A DNA stretch of 64,000 nt. It comes from an uncultured Lachnospiraceae bacterium. Lineage in GTDB: Bacteria > Bacillota > Clostridia > Lachnospirales > Lachnospiraceae. Positions 40,700 through 49,728 of the stretch are shown piece after piece. Where the stretch lies: the NCBI GenBank assembly GCA_958428365.1, contig CAUAFT010000006.1, positions 89,496-153,495 on the forward strand, written 5' to 3'. How positions within the stretch are numbered: the first letter of the stretch is position 1; the number at the start of each line of letters is the position of its first letter. Under the pieces are notes generated by a model. It worked only from the letters and a program-made list of their open reading frames with translations, had not been told where the DNA came from and did no database searches. Position numbers and translations under genes: made by a program.

Positions 40700-41359
40700 T
40701 TAAATTGTTACTCCGGCAGCGGCAGCCATTGCTTTTGCCTGCTCCGGGTTACTTTTCAGCAGTTTTGCCTGCTCTGTCATGTTGTAAGTTTCTTTTGCGA
40801 ATGGATTGTTTGTTGAACCAGCTCCACCACCTGCCGGATTGTAAGGTGGCTTCCTTGGTTCTTCCTTAAACAGATGCGCCATAGCTGTATCCTCTTTATA
40901 GGATTTCAACACGTCATCCACTCCTACTGGATGATTTTCTTTGTCAAAGGTGAACTTCCCTATACCGCCATGTTTGTAAATCAGGTAATCCGGATCAAGG
41001 ACACCCTGTTTCGCAAGCTGTTCCTTTAAAGCATAAGTCTTTGCAATCTCCTCATTGGCTAACCGCTGCTTTTCTAACTCTCCCTGTAAATTAGTAATTG
41101 TGGTCTGTAAAGTTTCGTTTCCTTCATTATCTTTTTTCAGGGTAGATATTGTGGTATTCAGAGTTTTAATCTGCCCTTCCAGATTTTCCTTTTCTGCAAC
41201 AGCCGTATCGTATTTGCCTTTATCCACATACTGACCACTTTTAAGATTTGCTACTTTCACCTGTTTGTCCTTATTTTCCGGTTTCTCATTGTATGTGGTG
41301 ACTGCTGCTGAAAACTGATTAAAAAGTTCCTCTCCTAAGACTTCTTTTAAAAATTCCAT
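40700..41359 (-). CDS. Capsid scaffold protein of the prophage (Gp20 type)
   Basis: 219 aa from the ATG at 41359 (AAAGGAAC upstream). A long coiled coil (~60-120: LEGQIKTLNTTISTLKK) and a C-terminal part with LAKQGVLDPDYLIYKHGG and NPFAKETYNMTEQAKLLK. Acts inside the procapsid. Confidence 0.87.
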   Translation of the reverse strand: MEFLKEVLGEELFNQFSAAVTTYNEKPENKDKQVKVANLKSGQYVDKGKYDTAVAEKENLEGQIKTLNTTISTLKKDNEGNETLQTTITNLQGELEKQRLANEEIAKTYALKEQLAKQGVLDPDYLIYKHGGIGKFTFDKENHPVGVDDVLKSYKEDTAMAHLFKEEPRKPPYNPAGGGAGSTNNPFAKETYNMTEQAKLLKSNPEQAKAMAAAAGVTI

Positions 41360-41626
41360 ATGTTCCTTTCTCTGCGCCGTTTTTAAATGTGGTGCCACCA
41401 CGGTGGGATGCTGTTTAAATGCCATGCATCAGGGCATATTACCGACCTTTTAAACGTCATGAGGTTTTGGACATATAAAAACAGAACTACCGAAGGAATT
41501 TACCAGATGTCACCTCTGCAACTCTCAATTCATAGATTTTCGATAGTTCTGTAATTATCAGTTTTATATTTATACTTTTATTTGCGGATATAAAAAAGAG
41601 CCTATTTCTAAGCTCTTTGATTACCT
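41360..41626. other. Intergenic region with long stem and terminator
   Basis: No gene found. ACAGAACTAC-CGAA (41481) can pair with TTCG-ATAGTTCTGT (ends 41552); on the minus strand TTTTT follows. A terminator AAAGAGC/GCTCTTT with TTTTTTATA (41595-41618) ends the head-morphogenesis transcript after the 75-aa gene. Confidence 0.5.
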
Positions 41627-41854
41627 TTATGCTTTGCCCTTGGCATCTGAAATATTATCGAATTTAGTTACTTCTCTGTGTGCCTGATTGAAGTCCCCTG
41701 TCTCCAATGCCATCCTGATTTTAGACTTATAATCATCAATTCCATAGTACTCATCATAATTGTACGGTGGGAAGCTCTGCCCGAACTTTTCCTTCCATTG
41801 CCCCCTCATTTGATTTAACTCTTCATCGTTCCTCAAACACTTCATTAATTCCAT
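41627..41854 (-). CDS. Small protein coupled to the head-protease fusion gene
   Basis: 75 aa: WKEKFGQSFPPYNYDEYYGI and ETGDFNQAHREVTKFDNISD. The ATG shares a base with the stop of the preceding gene and a terminator follows, so it is co-expressed only with that gene. It could be a partner or immunity protein for the metalloprotease-like domain. Inference only. Confidence 0.65.
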   Translation of the reverse strand: MELMKCLRNDEELNQMRGQWKEKFGQSFPPYNYDEYYGIDDYKSKIRMALETGDFNQAHREVTKFDNISDAKGKA

Positions 41855-43527
41855 TATACCAACTCCTTATACGCTTCGTATAATTCTTTCAATAATCCAC
41901 TGAATTCGTCCTTACTCTTATAATCTAACACGTCAATACTTGCCATATTAGCAAAGATTTCAAGATAAACGCTCTCTTCATTCTTCTGCCAATACTCCGC
42001 AGCATGGCCACTATATAAAATATCATTCAATTTACCTTCCGATAGTGCACTAATAATATCCGATAAAGCCATATCTCCATCATATTTTCCACCCTCAGAA
42101 AACCATTCTGCAATTTCATCTGTTCTATTGTATATTCTTTTCCGACAAGTATCAACTGCTTCTATAAACTTCTGATTTTTCCATGAGTGAAATTCAAGAA
42201 TATCCATTCTATGCGACAATTCATGTGCCTGCGTGAAATTCATATCATACAATTCATAGTTAGGGGCTTTTGAATTATACAGAATTACATCCAAATCAGG
42301 CGCATACGCAAAAGCAGAAGAGATTCCAGTGTCTTCCACAAAATCTGTCGCATATCCATACAATATCATTTTATCTACTACTCCATCAGCCCCCTTAGAG
42401 TTAGATAATAAATCAGAAAACTCCTCATAAGCATTTTGAATCTTCTTATCCTTAAAAACGGGGGCTTCTAACTTAGCTGCCCGCTTTTTATTCCCACCAT
42501 CTACAAACGATTTCTCCCATTCACTATAAGTCATATCTGACGGAACGTAATAGGTCTTCCCGTCCTCGCCTCTGGCCGCCCTTTTCCCTATTGAAAATTC
42601 ATCATCAAAATATGGAGCCGTGCAAGAACGGCAACGGCAATGAAGAGGCGGTGCATTTACGCCAAGCTGATAATCACTCATTTTAAAATGCTTTCCATCC
42701 ATGCTTCTACATATATCGGATGTCCGGCTGTCCAACGTTGCTACGAACTCAAATTCCTCTACATCCAACTCTTTAAAACAATCCTTTTGACTCATAGAGG
42801 AAATGGCGGCTGTTTCAGTTAAAATCAGCCGCCCGGCATTGCTTTTTGACACCTGCATACGCTGGCTTAACTGCTGGATGGCTTTCTGTGGCGCGTCTCC
42901 CCGGATAATGCTCTGGGTCAGTATAGTATTTAATTCATTGACCAATTTATCTTTATTAGTCCAGCAACGTGCCGTAAAATTCTTTCCGTCGGAAGCCCAG
43001 CAGGTATTTATCACCTGCTCTATCTTCCGGCTGTCCAATTTCTGCAAATCCCACCCGACATTTATACCTTTTTGTATTTCATATGCTGTATGAAAATAGC
43101 CATCCGTATAGACTTTTCTGAGTGTATGGTCCAGTCCGTCTGCTACATTTCCATACAGTTTCTCACATTCCTGCTGCAACTGAATTTTTATCGCTTCTAA
43201 TCGGTTAATATGAACCTTAGCAGAGGCATTCTCCAACGCTGATTCCCACTGTTTCGTATATTTCAGTGTCTTACCTTTCTTTATGTACTCATCTACAGTC
43301 CAATGAAATTCCTCCAGCTCGTCCGCACGCAACAACTTTTTCGCTTCACTAAGATTGATACCATTATTGTTTGCGAGTCTTGCATACCATGTTTCTATTT
43401 TAGCATTGATGTCTGCCTGTGCTTTTTGAAATTGTTCCTCTACATTTTTTATATATTCAATACTCGTGTCATGTGACATATCTTCTATTGCTTCCATGCG
43501 CCTTTTCCAATACTCCGCGTTTTTCAT
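41854..43527 (-). CDS. Mu F-type head morphogenesis protein fused to a zincin-like domain
   Basis: 557 aa. Residues ~1-305 are a minor head protein: helical N-terminus, LTETAAISSMSQKDCFKELD, then FVATLDSRTSDICRSMDGKH and NAPPLHCRCRSC. Residues ~350-557 form an extra domain with H435-E-L-S-H439 inside FTQAHELSHRMD and a later E523 in YLEIFANMAS, the HExxH...E layout of zinc metallopeptidases. Such extra C-terminal domains (often ADP-ribosyltransferases or peptidases) are known in phage head proteins injected with DNA or acting as toxins. Catalysis here is not proven. Confidence 0.8.
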   Translation of the reverse strand: MKNAEYWKRRMEAIEDMSHDTSIEYIKNVEEQFQKAQADINAKIETWYARLANNNGINLSEAKKLLRADELEEFHWTVDEYIKKGKTLKYTKQWESALENASAKVHINRLEAIKIQLQQECEKLYGNVADGLDHTLRKVYTDGYFHTAYEIQKGINVGWDLQKLDSRKIEQVINTCWASDGKNFTARCWTNKDKLVNELNTILTQSIIRGDAPQKAIQQLSQRMQVSKSNAGRLILTETAAISSMSQKDCFKELDVEEFEFVATLDSRTSDICRSMDGKHFKMSDYQLGVNAPPLHCRCRSCTAPYFDDEFSIGKRAARGEDGKTYYVPSDMTYSEWEKSFVDGGNKKRAAKLEAPVFKDKKIQNAYEEFSDLLSNSKGADGVVDKMILYGYATDFVEDTGISSAFAYAPDLDVILYNSKAPNYELYDMNFTQAHELSHRMDILEFHSWKNQKFIEAVDTCRKRIYNRTDEIAEWFSEGGKYDGDMALSDIISALSEGKLNDILYSGHAAEYWQKNEESVYLEIFANMASIDVLDYKSKDEFSGLLKELYEAYKELV

Positions 43528-43576
43528 ATATCACACACCTTTCATGGTAAAATAAAGCACCTTGTTACCAAGGCAC

Positions 43577-44980
43577 TTATTCTTCCTGTTTCTTATCATC
43601 CTGGGACTCATTCCTTTTGAATGTTTCGCCATATGTCAATTCTTCCATCTCTTTCTGAGTCTTTTCTTTTTCCTGCCGGATTTTTTTCATCTCTTTTTGA
43701 GGATCCTCTATAAACGGATGGTTCTTGACAATCGTCTCCTGGGATAAAATACCCATACTCTGTGTACAGATTCCGGCGAGCTCCGCATCATTCCGTATCA
43801 TATTGCGGGTCCAGGTCTGAGTGATTTTTTTGCACTCAATCTGTAAGTAGTCGCAGATTGCATGTATAAACTCGCTGAACCCAATCCGAAACTCCGTCTC
43901 CATTAATCCTGCTTTCAATTCCAAAAGAGAATACATAAACTTTAATGCCTCCCCTGATGCATTACCATAATTTTCCGGTTGTGGGTCTATTCCCTGCCCT
44001 TGCTCGAATATTTCCTTTCTGGTCATATTGAGCATTTTTTCCCTTGCTTCTACCGGAATATCAATCGTCAGGGTAGAGAGTCCCGGACTCCCCTCATCTT
44101 CATCCAGTTTCACAGTTTTATATTTTTTCAACTCATTCAGAAACTCCTTGAGTTCTGTTCCACCATAGCCGCTAAGCACAAATATGATTTCCTGAATATC
44201 TTCCAAGTCGTTCATGAAGCCGCTATATACCTTATCGTAGGAATCTATCAGTCCTTTTATATTGACGAGATCACTTGTATTCACGTCATTATTGAAAAAT
44301 GGAATGAATGGGACACGTCCGAGGTTATGGACGTATACATTCCCACCCATATGTTCAATATCAACAACGCAATGTTCCATCATGGAATAATGCAGTAGTT
44401 CTTCTATGGTGTTTCCTATCTCATGGCAATAGGACTGGCATTCTTCCTCTGTCCATATTTCATAAATAACATAAGTCTTTCCATCACCCAGAACCTTTTT
44501 ATATGTTCGGAGTACTGCGCTTAACTTCCTGTCTAAATCTTCCGTCCAGACCGGAATAATTTGACGGCTGTCAACAATTCCATAGTGAAACTCTCCCTCT
44601 TCATCAGTCCAGTAATGCAGCCATGCTACTGTGAAATTCGATGCATTTATACACAGGCTCTTGCATACTTTTGTGAATTTGTCCCCTAAAAGATTGGAAA
44701 CCTGTTCATTTACCGTCTCACTTCCGATGTCAAATAATGGCTGATAAGTAAACATATACGATGCTTTTTGATTTACCAATAATCCGTGGAAATTATGAGA
44801 TATCCGATTGTCCGCATTTCTTAATGGGTTCTCTTCCTCGGCTTCTGTATTTTCCTTTTTCTGAAACAAAATATCATTTTTGTTCTTGTAATACCGCTCT
44901 GCTATATCAGCTTCGATTACAAAAGCGCTATGACCGGAAGCATATTCATTAATTAATTTTTTTGCCGCTTTTATATCCAT
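43577..44980 (-). CDS. Portal protein (SPP1 type)
   Basis: 467 aa; NRISHNFHGLLVNQKASYMF, the EEGEFHYGIVDSRQIIPVWT region, GRVPFIPFFNN and DLVNIKGLIDSYDKVYSGFM are typical of SPP1/gp6-type portals. The C-terminus is a charged Lys/Glu-rich helix. It forms the DNA-entry ring. Confidence 0.92.
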   Translation of the reverse strand: MDIKAAKKLINEYASGHSAFVIEADIAERYYKNKNDILFQKKENTEAEEENPLRNADNRISHNFHGLLVNQKASYMFTYQPLFDIGSETVNEQVSNLLGDKFTKVCKSLCINASNFTVAWLHYWTDEEGEFHYGIVDSRQIIPVWTEDLDRKLSAVLRTYKKVLGDGKTYVIYEIWTEEECQSYCHEIGNTIEELLHYSMMEHCVVDIEHMGGNVYVHNLGRVPFIPFFNNDVNTSDLVNIKGLIDSYDKVYSGFMNDLEDIQEIIFVLSGYGGTELKEFLNELKKYKTVKLDEDEGSPGLSTLTIDIPVEAREKMLNMTRKEIFEQGQGIDPQPENYGNASGEALKFMYSLLELKAGLMETEFRIGFSEFIHAICDYLQIECKKITQTWTRNMIRNDAELAGICTQSMGILSQETIVKNHPFIEDPQKEMKKIRQEKEKTQKEMEELTYGETFKRNESQDDKKQEE

Positions 44981-44996
44981 AATCTTTACCTGCCTA

Positions 44997-46340
44997 CTAT
45001 TTCAAAATACTTAACGCCTGCTTTATCCTAATAACCGTCATACAGAAGTATCGTACTGCGTCCATCGCATGATCTTCCTGCTTTACCGGTTTATCTTCGC
45101 CTCTGTCAACTGCTTTCTTATCCCAGACATAAGAGCCAAACTCTTTAATGGTATTCTCACAGTCTTTATAAAATAAAATCTTGGACTGGTTTAGCAATGT
45201 TCCGACAAATCGTATTCCATCCAACACATCATTCTTTGCTTTCTTTACCTTAAAACCATATTTTTTTAGTTGGGCAATAAAAGAAGCAGCACTCGGATCT
45301 ACGATTACTGCTTTGGGCTTTATGTCACCAAGAAATTTTACTAATTCATCGGCATATTCTATATCTGTTTTTTGGATATTTTTATCACGTCCAGAATAAT
45401 AGTACTCTTTTATACATATCCATATCCCTGTAACTGTCTTTCTCCAAAGTAAAAATACCGTGGCATTTTGCGTACCGTAATCACAGCTCACATAATATTC
45501 ATCCGTCCACTGTATTCCTGTAAGGCTCGTCAGAACATGTTTTTTCTCGGAAAACATATCGTAAATGACCCCCTCCGCCATCGCCCACAGTCCGAGTATA
45601 TACCGCTTAAAAAATACTCCGGAATAATTTTTCCGATATCGCTCTTTGATTTTGTCTGAAAGGCTTAAATTATCATCCATCGTAAAATGGAGATACAGCA
45701 GCTTCTTCAACCCCGCGCTCTCGCCTTGCTTTTCCGCATCCTCTTCCAGTTGCCTTGCTTTCTCTTCTCCAATGTATCCAACAGACTTATCAATCCAGTT
45801 GACCTTAAACCAGTGATAAGGTCCGTCTGGGTTGCAGTTAAACCAGAATTTGGAACCATCCACGGAACACCGCCCAGTTGCCTGGTTGACAAATGACTCC
45901 GGCATTAAGGCTACTTCATCAAAAAAGACCCCCGCCAGGGTAATTCCCTGAATGAGGTCTTGTGAACGCTCGTCTTTCCCACTAAATATGTAAAAATAAT
46001 TAGTTACGTCCCCTTTGGTGATGATAACCAGATTATCGGCTCTGTGGTCTTCCACAGTATAACCCCTAGAACGAAGCATCAGTTTTAACCAAAAGAGTAC
46101 ATTTCTTCGGAATGAGCCGATTGTCTTGCCACACATACCGAAATTCTGTCCGTTGAATTTTTCCATTGCCCAAAACACAAAGCTCAAGGACATGCATACT
46201 GTCTTTCCTGAACGAATTGCGCCATCCGCTATAATTCCGTCATAATCTTTTACCGGCGAATTGTCACACCACCAGTTCAATACCTTTCTCTGTTTTTTTG
46301 AGAATGGCTTGAAGTGAAAAAACTGCCTAATCTTCTTCAT
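44997..46340 (-). CDS. terL: Terminase large subunit
   Basis: 447 aa from the ATG at 46340 (GGAGAGG upstream; the longer frame to 46367 lacks a site). ATPase Walker A ADGAIRSGKT and Walker B GVFFDEVALMP. The nuclease domain has acidic residues in YYVSCDYGTQNATVF, KAVIVDPSAASF and EDHAMDAVRYF. Packages DNA with the portal. Overlaps the small subunit gene by 14 bp. Confidence 0.93.
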   Translation of the reverse strand: MKKIRQFFHFKPFSKKQRKVLNWWCDNSPVKDYDGIIADGAIRSGKTVCMSLSFVFWAMEKFNGQNFGMCGKTIGSFRRNVLFWLKLMLRSRGYTVEDHRADNLVIITKGDVTNYFYIFSGKDERSQDLIQGITLAGVFFDEVALMPESFVNQATGRCSVDGSKFWFNCNPDGPYHWFKVNWIDKSVGYIGEEKARQLEEDAEKQGESAGLKKLLYLHFTMDDNLSLSDKIKERYRKNYSGVFFKRYILGLWAMAEGVIYDMFSEKKHVLTSLTGIQWTDEYYVSCDYGTQNATVFLLWRKTVTGIWICIKEYYYSGRDKNIQKTDIEYADELVKFLGDIKPKAVIVDPSAASFIAQLKKYGFKVKKAKNDVLDGIRFVGTLLNQSKILFYKDCENTIKEFGSYVWDKKAVDRGEDKPVKQEDHAMDAVRYFCMTVIRIKQALSILK

Positions 46341-47205
46341 CAGACCAGTCCTCTCCAGCAGACGCATTTAAGGCATCCAGGAACCCGTCATCAACCGTCT
46401 CCTCTGTGTCTCCAGTATCAACTTTTGCTCTTAACAATGCAATTTCTGTGCGCTGTTTCTCTGTTGCGATATTCATATGATCGGCCAGCCACTGTAAGGC
46501 TTTCATCCTGTCGGCCAGCTTAATGCTTGCACCATTTCTTCCCTGTTTAACTTCTGTCAGTATGGTGCCATCGATATCCGCGCTCTCTTTAAATCGTACT
46601 GTATTTACAACTTTTGTTAACTCTCTCTCTTCTCCTGTATCTGTATCCTTTATCTTTACCGGACCGTACATTGCCATAACGGGAACTTCTTCTGTTCCAA
46701 ATTCCAGATAATCCGTTATGTCAGCAAATGCAATGTCCATATATTTCTGAAATATGTCCTCTTCCGATAAAAACTCCCGATTAAGGCGCTCTTGCTTCAA
46801 ATGGAAAATTTCTTCTTTTATGTGAGTCTTTGTAAGCAGTTTGTGCCCGTTGCTTTGCGCCGTTCTATAATCACACCCATACGCTTTCTGATATGCTTTT
46901 GTTGCATTAAAACAACGGATATAATAAATACAAAAAAGTCGTTGCTTATCTGTCAACTTTGTATTATTAATTACATCCTCGACTTCATTGGCTACAGGCT
47001 CTTTATTTTGTTCACTTATTTTCCGAACGTTCGCTTGCTTTTTATCCGAACGCTCGCTTTGTTCGTTATCCCAGTCATAAGTACTTTTCCATCGCCGCAC
47101 TGTTCCTTCTGGAATATCTAATTTATGAGCAATGTCCACCAGCTTCATCCCAGTATGATACAGTTGCTTTGCTTCTGCTACTTTTTTATTTGGTCCGCGT
47201 GCCAT
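46327..47205 (-). CDS. terS: Terminase small subunit
   Basis: 292 aa from the ATG at 47205 (GAAGGTAGGG upstream). An N-terminal helix-turn-helix (LVDIAHKLDIPEGTVRRWKS), then the terminase_2 domain (LTDKQRLFCIYYIRCFNATKAYQKAYG) and a C-terminal oligomerisation part. Recognises the packaging site. Confidence 0.9.
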   Translation of the reverse strand: MARGPNKKVAEAKQLYHTGMKLVDIAHKLDIPEGTVRRWKSTYDWDNEQSERSDKKQANVRKISEQNKEPVANEVEDVINNTKLTDKQRLFCIYYIRCFNATKAYQKAYGCDYRTAQSNGHKLLTKTHIKEEIFHLKQERLNREFLSEEDIFQKYMDIAFADITDYLEFGTEEVPVMAMYGPVKIKDTDTGEERELTKVVNTVRFKESADIDGTILTEVKQGRNGASIKLADRMKALQWLADHMNIATEKQRTEIALLRAKVDTGDTEETVDDGFLDALNASAGEDWSDEED

Positions 47206-47223
47206 CACCCTACCTTCTTTCAT

Positions 47224-47448
47224 CTAATCATCAATATAATCCCCATAGATCAACAGCTTATGCTCTTCCAGTCTCATCACTCCATTATCATTTTTTAATA
47301 ACGGCTCTGTTCCATTGTAAATTATATAATCGTATCCATTTGCAACTATGCCATCCAATTCTATTAGTTTTGCCTCTTCTGACACTATATCTATCGGTAC
47401 GACTGAAATAACTTCTTTTGTCTTTATGTTGAAAGTTACTATTATCAT
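47224..47448 (-). CDS. Hypothetical protein before terminase, 74 aa
   Basis: A small beta-rich protein: MIIVTFNIKTKEVISVVP, GYDYIIYNGTEPLLK, HKLLIYGDYIDD. No family recognised. First gene of the late operon. The 190 bp upstream (47449-47639) contain GGCGGTTCTC/GGACCGCC and other short hairpins but no gene. Confidence 0.65.
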   Translation of the reverse strand: MIIVTFNIKTKEVISVVPIDIVSEEAKLIELDGIVANGYDYIIYNGTEPLLKNDNGVMRLEEHKLLIYGDYIDD

Positions 47449-47639
47449 TTCCGTATGTCCCTAGCTGTTGCGTTTTCACTTAAAAAGCACCATGCCTAAA
47501 CACAGTGCCTGTTAACGGGGAGTGGCGGTCCATTGAGAACCGCCTTGAGTTATGAAAAATTAGGAATTCTACAGGATGTCTCCTGTATTTTTCCATCTAT
47601 ACTATAACATAAATAAAGTATCGCTTTCTATCGCATCTT

Positions 47640-48068
47640 TTATATTGAAAAATTCCTTAATGCTCTCGCATGAATTTTATGTAGATGTTGCCAGCTATAT
47701 TTCATCTTGACAGCTATATCTTCCCATTTCATCAGCTTAATATACCGATACATCAATACATCCTTTTCGTCCTCGCTTTCGAGTTTTTCTATCTTATCCG
47801 TAATCTCCTTACATAATTTAATTCTCCTATACCTGGCTTTCACATACCGCTTTTCTTCTTCATCAAGCAATGCGGCGTAACCGGATAAATCACTGTTATT
47901 GGATGCATGCGGCATTCCGTCATTAATAACACTTGGACATATTTTATTTAATCTCATTTCATTTATCTTAAGTTCGCTACGTTTCATCTGCCTGACAGCT
48001 TTTCCGTATCCGTTCAAATATTCCTTTTTCTCTGTAAGTTCTTTCTTTTCCTGTTCTGTCAATCTCAT
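47640..48068 (-). CDS. Late transcription regulator (DUF1492/ArpU-RinA type)
   Basis: 142 aa from the ATG at 48068, which has TTAGGAGGA. The N-terminal coiled coil (EKKEYLNGYGKAVRQMKR) and sigma-like C-terminal helix-turn-helix (EKDVLMYRYIKLMKWEDIAVKM, then WQHLHKIHARAL) fit the phage proteins that switch on late genes. It stands directly before the terminase/late region. Confidence 0.82.
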   Translation of the reverse strand: MRLTEQEKKELTEKKEYLNGYGKAVRQMKRSELKINEMRLNKICPSVINDGMPHASNNSDLSGYAALLDEEEKRYVKARYRRIKLCKEITDKIEKLESEDEKDVLMYRYIKLMKWEDIAVKMKYSWQHLHKIHARALRNFSI

Positions 48069-48239
48069 TCCTCCTAAATTTACGCAATAAAAAACCAACC
48101 ATCAATATTCAATTTTCAATGTCCAAATACTTTCAAAATATACAGCTTCTCACATTCTCAATGGTACGCTCCAAGCACCATCCAATGGGTAAGCAACAAC
48201 CCGGAAACCGTATTCAACTGTCAAAATTATTTTGACAGC

Positions 48240-48311
48240 TCATGTCATCCTTTCAAATTCTATCACCCACACCCAGGGATCCGCGTCCCATCCATAGCGG
48301 GCAAGGTCGGA
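48240..48311 (-). pseudogene. C-terminal fragment of an ASCH-type phage protein
   Basis: Directly after the HNH stop codon the same frame reads SDLARYGWDADPWVWVIEFE and RMT, then TGA. WVWVIEFERI is the usual C-terminus of phage ASCH-like proteins, whose N-terminus is found at 48894-48989. Confidence 0.6.
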
Positions 48312-48893
48312 TTACCTGCTACGTACAAATTTAGCATACGCCTCCTGATAACTAATTCCCTCAATTTCTGCTATCTCTCCAAGGGAAAATTTTATTGTAT
48401 TATTTCTGTTTCGGCTCTGTTCTTTGCGCGTTGCCCAGCGACAATTTGATGGTTCGTAGTTGCCATTTACATCAATTCTGTCTATAGTCAAATCATCCGA
48501 ATAACCATTCGACATTGCCCAATCATAAAAAGTTTGAAAATCATCTTTCCATTCATCACAAATGGTTATTCCTCTGCCGCCATATCGGGCAAAATCATGA
48601 TTGTTTGGTCTAGTGCATCTATCCCTAATTCCACACCAAATATTCCATAGGCGTGTCTTTGCCATTCCATGTTTCAAGTGCATTGTTTTCTTGGTTTCCC
48701 TTTCTAAACAGCCGCAACTTTTAGTATTACCACTTACTAGAGAATTTCTTAATATGACTTTTTCGTTCCCACAATCACATTTGCATAGCCACAAAGACTT
48801 AGAACCTCTACCACCGCCATTGGTTACTCCTACTTTTTCTATTACGGTCAATCTTCCAAATCTTAATCCGCTTATATCTTTAGGATATTTCAT
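48312..48893 (-). CDS. HNH/AP2-type homing endonuclease-like protein
   Basis: 193 aa. LRFGRLTVIEKVGVTNGGGR and CKCDCGNEKVILRNSLVSGN, SCGCLERE form a zinc/AP2-like part; the nuclease region is HDFARYGGRGITICDEW, then LTIDRIDVNGNYEPSNCRWA with TRKEQSRNRNN. This type is common in free-standing phage homing nucleases. It is inserted between two pieces of an ASCH gene, its likely integration site. Confidence 0.85.
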   Translation of the reverse strand: MKYPKDISGLRFGRLTVIEKVGVTNGGGRGSKSLWLCKCDCGNEKVILRNSLVSGNTKSCGCLERETKKTMHLKHGMAKTRLWNIWCGIRDRCTRPNNHDFARYGGRGITICDEWKDDFQTFYDWAMSNGYSDDLTIDRIDVNGNYEPSNCRWATRKEQSRNRNNTIKFSLGEIAEIEGISYQEAYAKFVRSR

Positions 48894-48989
48894 TTATGTA
48901 TCACTCACTTTCCGCGTAACCGTCTTTCTCCCGTCCAGTATCGCCCGGACCATATCGGTATTAAATAATATTGGTAATACTCTACTCAT
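48894..48989 (-). pseudogene. N-terminal fragment of an ASCH-type phage protein
   Basis: 31 codons: MSRVLPILFNTDMVRAILDG, RKTVTRKVSDT, then TAA directly touching the HNH start. MVRAILDGRKTVTRR is the standard N-terminus of phage ASCH-like proteins of roughly 150-200 aa. AGGAAGGGGGC precedes the ATG, so the peptide may still be translated. Confidence 0.65.
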
Positions 48990-49135
48990 CGCCCCCTTCC
49001 TCCTTTGCACACTCTCTCATAATCATTCTTTTTCAAGATTACATATCCTCCGCTTACTATAATTTCGTTATCGCCGCAAATAAACGGCTTGTTTTGGAGA
49101 TTCTTGATAACCTTCTCTGCATCTTCTCTATTCAT
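48986..49135 (-). CDS. Small phage protein, 49 aa
   Basis: From the ATG at 49135: MNREDAEKVIKNLQNKPFIC, then GGYVILKKNDYERVC. Start chosen for GGAGTGGGAAG. Overlaps the next gene (ATGA). Unknown function. Confidence 0.6.
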   Translation of the reverse strand: MNREDAEKVIKNLQNKPFICGDNEIIVSGGYVILKKNDYERVCKGGRGR

Positions 49136-49505
49136 CTTCCCACTCCGTTCTACCGTTCCATTTGGCATTTTCACAGCACCAACTACCGCTACCACCTACT
49201 TTACGGCACATTGCATCTGTGTTATTGTCCTGTTCGCAAAATTGGCAAACTGAACCGTACTCGTTACAAAGCAATTTTCTTATCGCTTCTTTCGCAGTTT
49301 TTAGTTTCTCCACCGCTTCCCGGCATTCTTCTACGGTGCCGATTATTCTGTATTCTATTAGAGAATCAAACTTGTTTAGCCAATTTTCTTTTAAAGCCTT
49401 AAATTCTCCTAATGTTCCGATTTCTCGGTACCGTTCCAACTCATCTGCATCGTCCTTGACATCTTTTACCCACTTATAAAGGGCTTTCTGCTCCTGCTCT
49501 GTCAT
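49128..49505 (-). CDS. Phage protein with C-terminal cysteine cluster, 125 aa
   Basis: From the ATG at 49505 (GGAGGTGGAATC). Helical N-terminus (TEQEQKALYKWVKDVKDDAD), a segment TVEECREAVEKLKTAKEAI, and CQFC...CRKVGG...WCCENA that may bind zinc. Unknown function. Confidence 0.65.
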   Translation of the reverse strand: MTEQEQKALYKWVKDVKDDADELERYREIGTLGEFKALKENWLNKFDSLIEYRIIGTVEECREAVEKLKTAKEAIRKLLCNEYGSVCQFCEQDNNTDAMCRKVGGSGSWCCENAKWNGRTEWEDE

Positions 49506-49723
49506 GATTCCACCTCCGCTTCTGACTGTAGCCATTTCAATAAGCACTCATAGCAGTTACAGCTATCACTCTTATCACACTCTATCTCTGCAAGTCCGTT
49601 CTCATTCGGACACATCATACTCATCGCCCGCTCCTCGTCACTCATGGAGCGGATGTGATCGGCGTTGGTTCCCCTTGTATATTTATCAATACTGTTCTGT
49701 ATGCATCCATCATGTTCTATCAT
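49502..49723 (-). CDS. Small cysteine-rich phage protein, 73 aa
   Basis: MIEHDGCIQNSIDKYTRG and IECDKSDSCNCYECLLKWLQ. Four closely spaced cysteines suggest metal binding. Overlaps the next gene by 4 bp. Confidence 0.65.
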   Translation of the reverse strand: MIEHDGCIQNSIDKYTRGTNADHIRSMSDEERAMSMMCPNENGLAEIECDKSDSCNCYECLLKWLQSEAEVES

Positions 49724-49728
49724 TTTTC

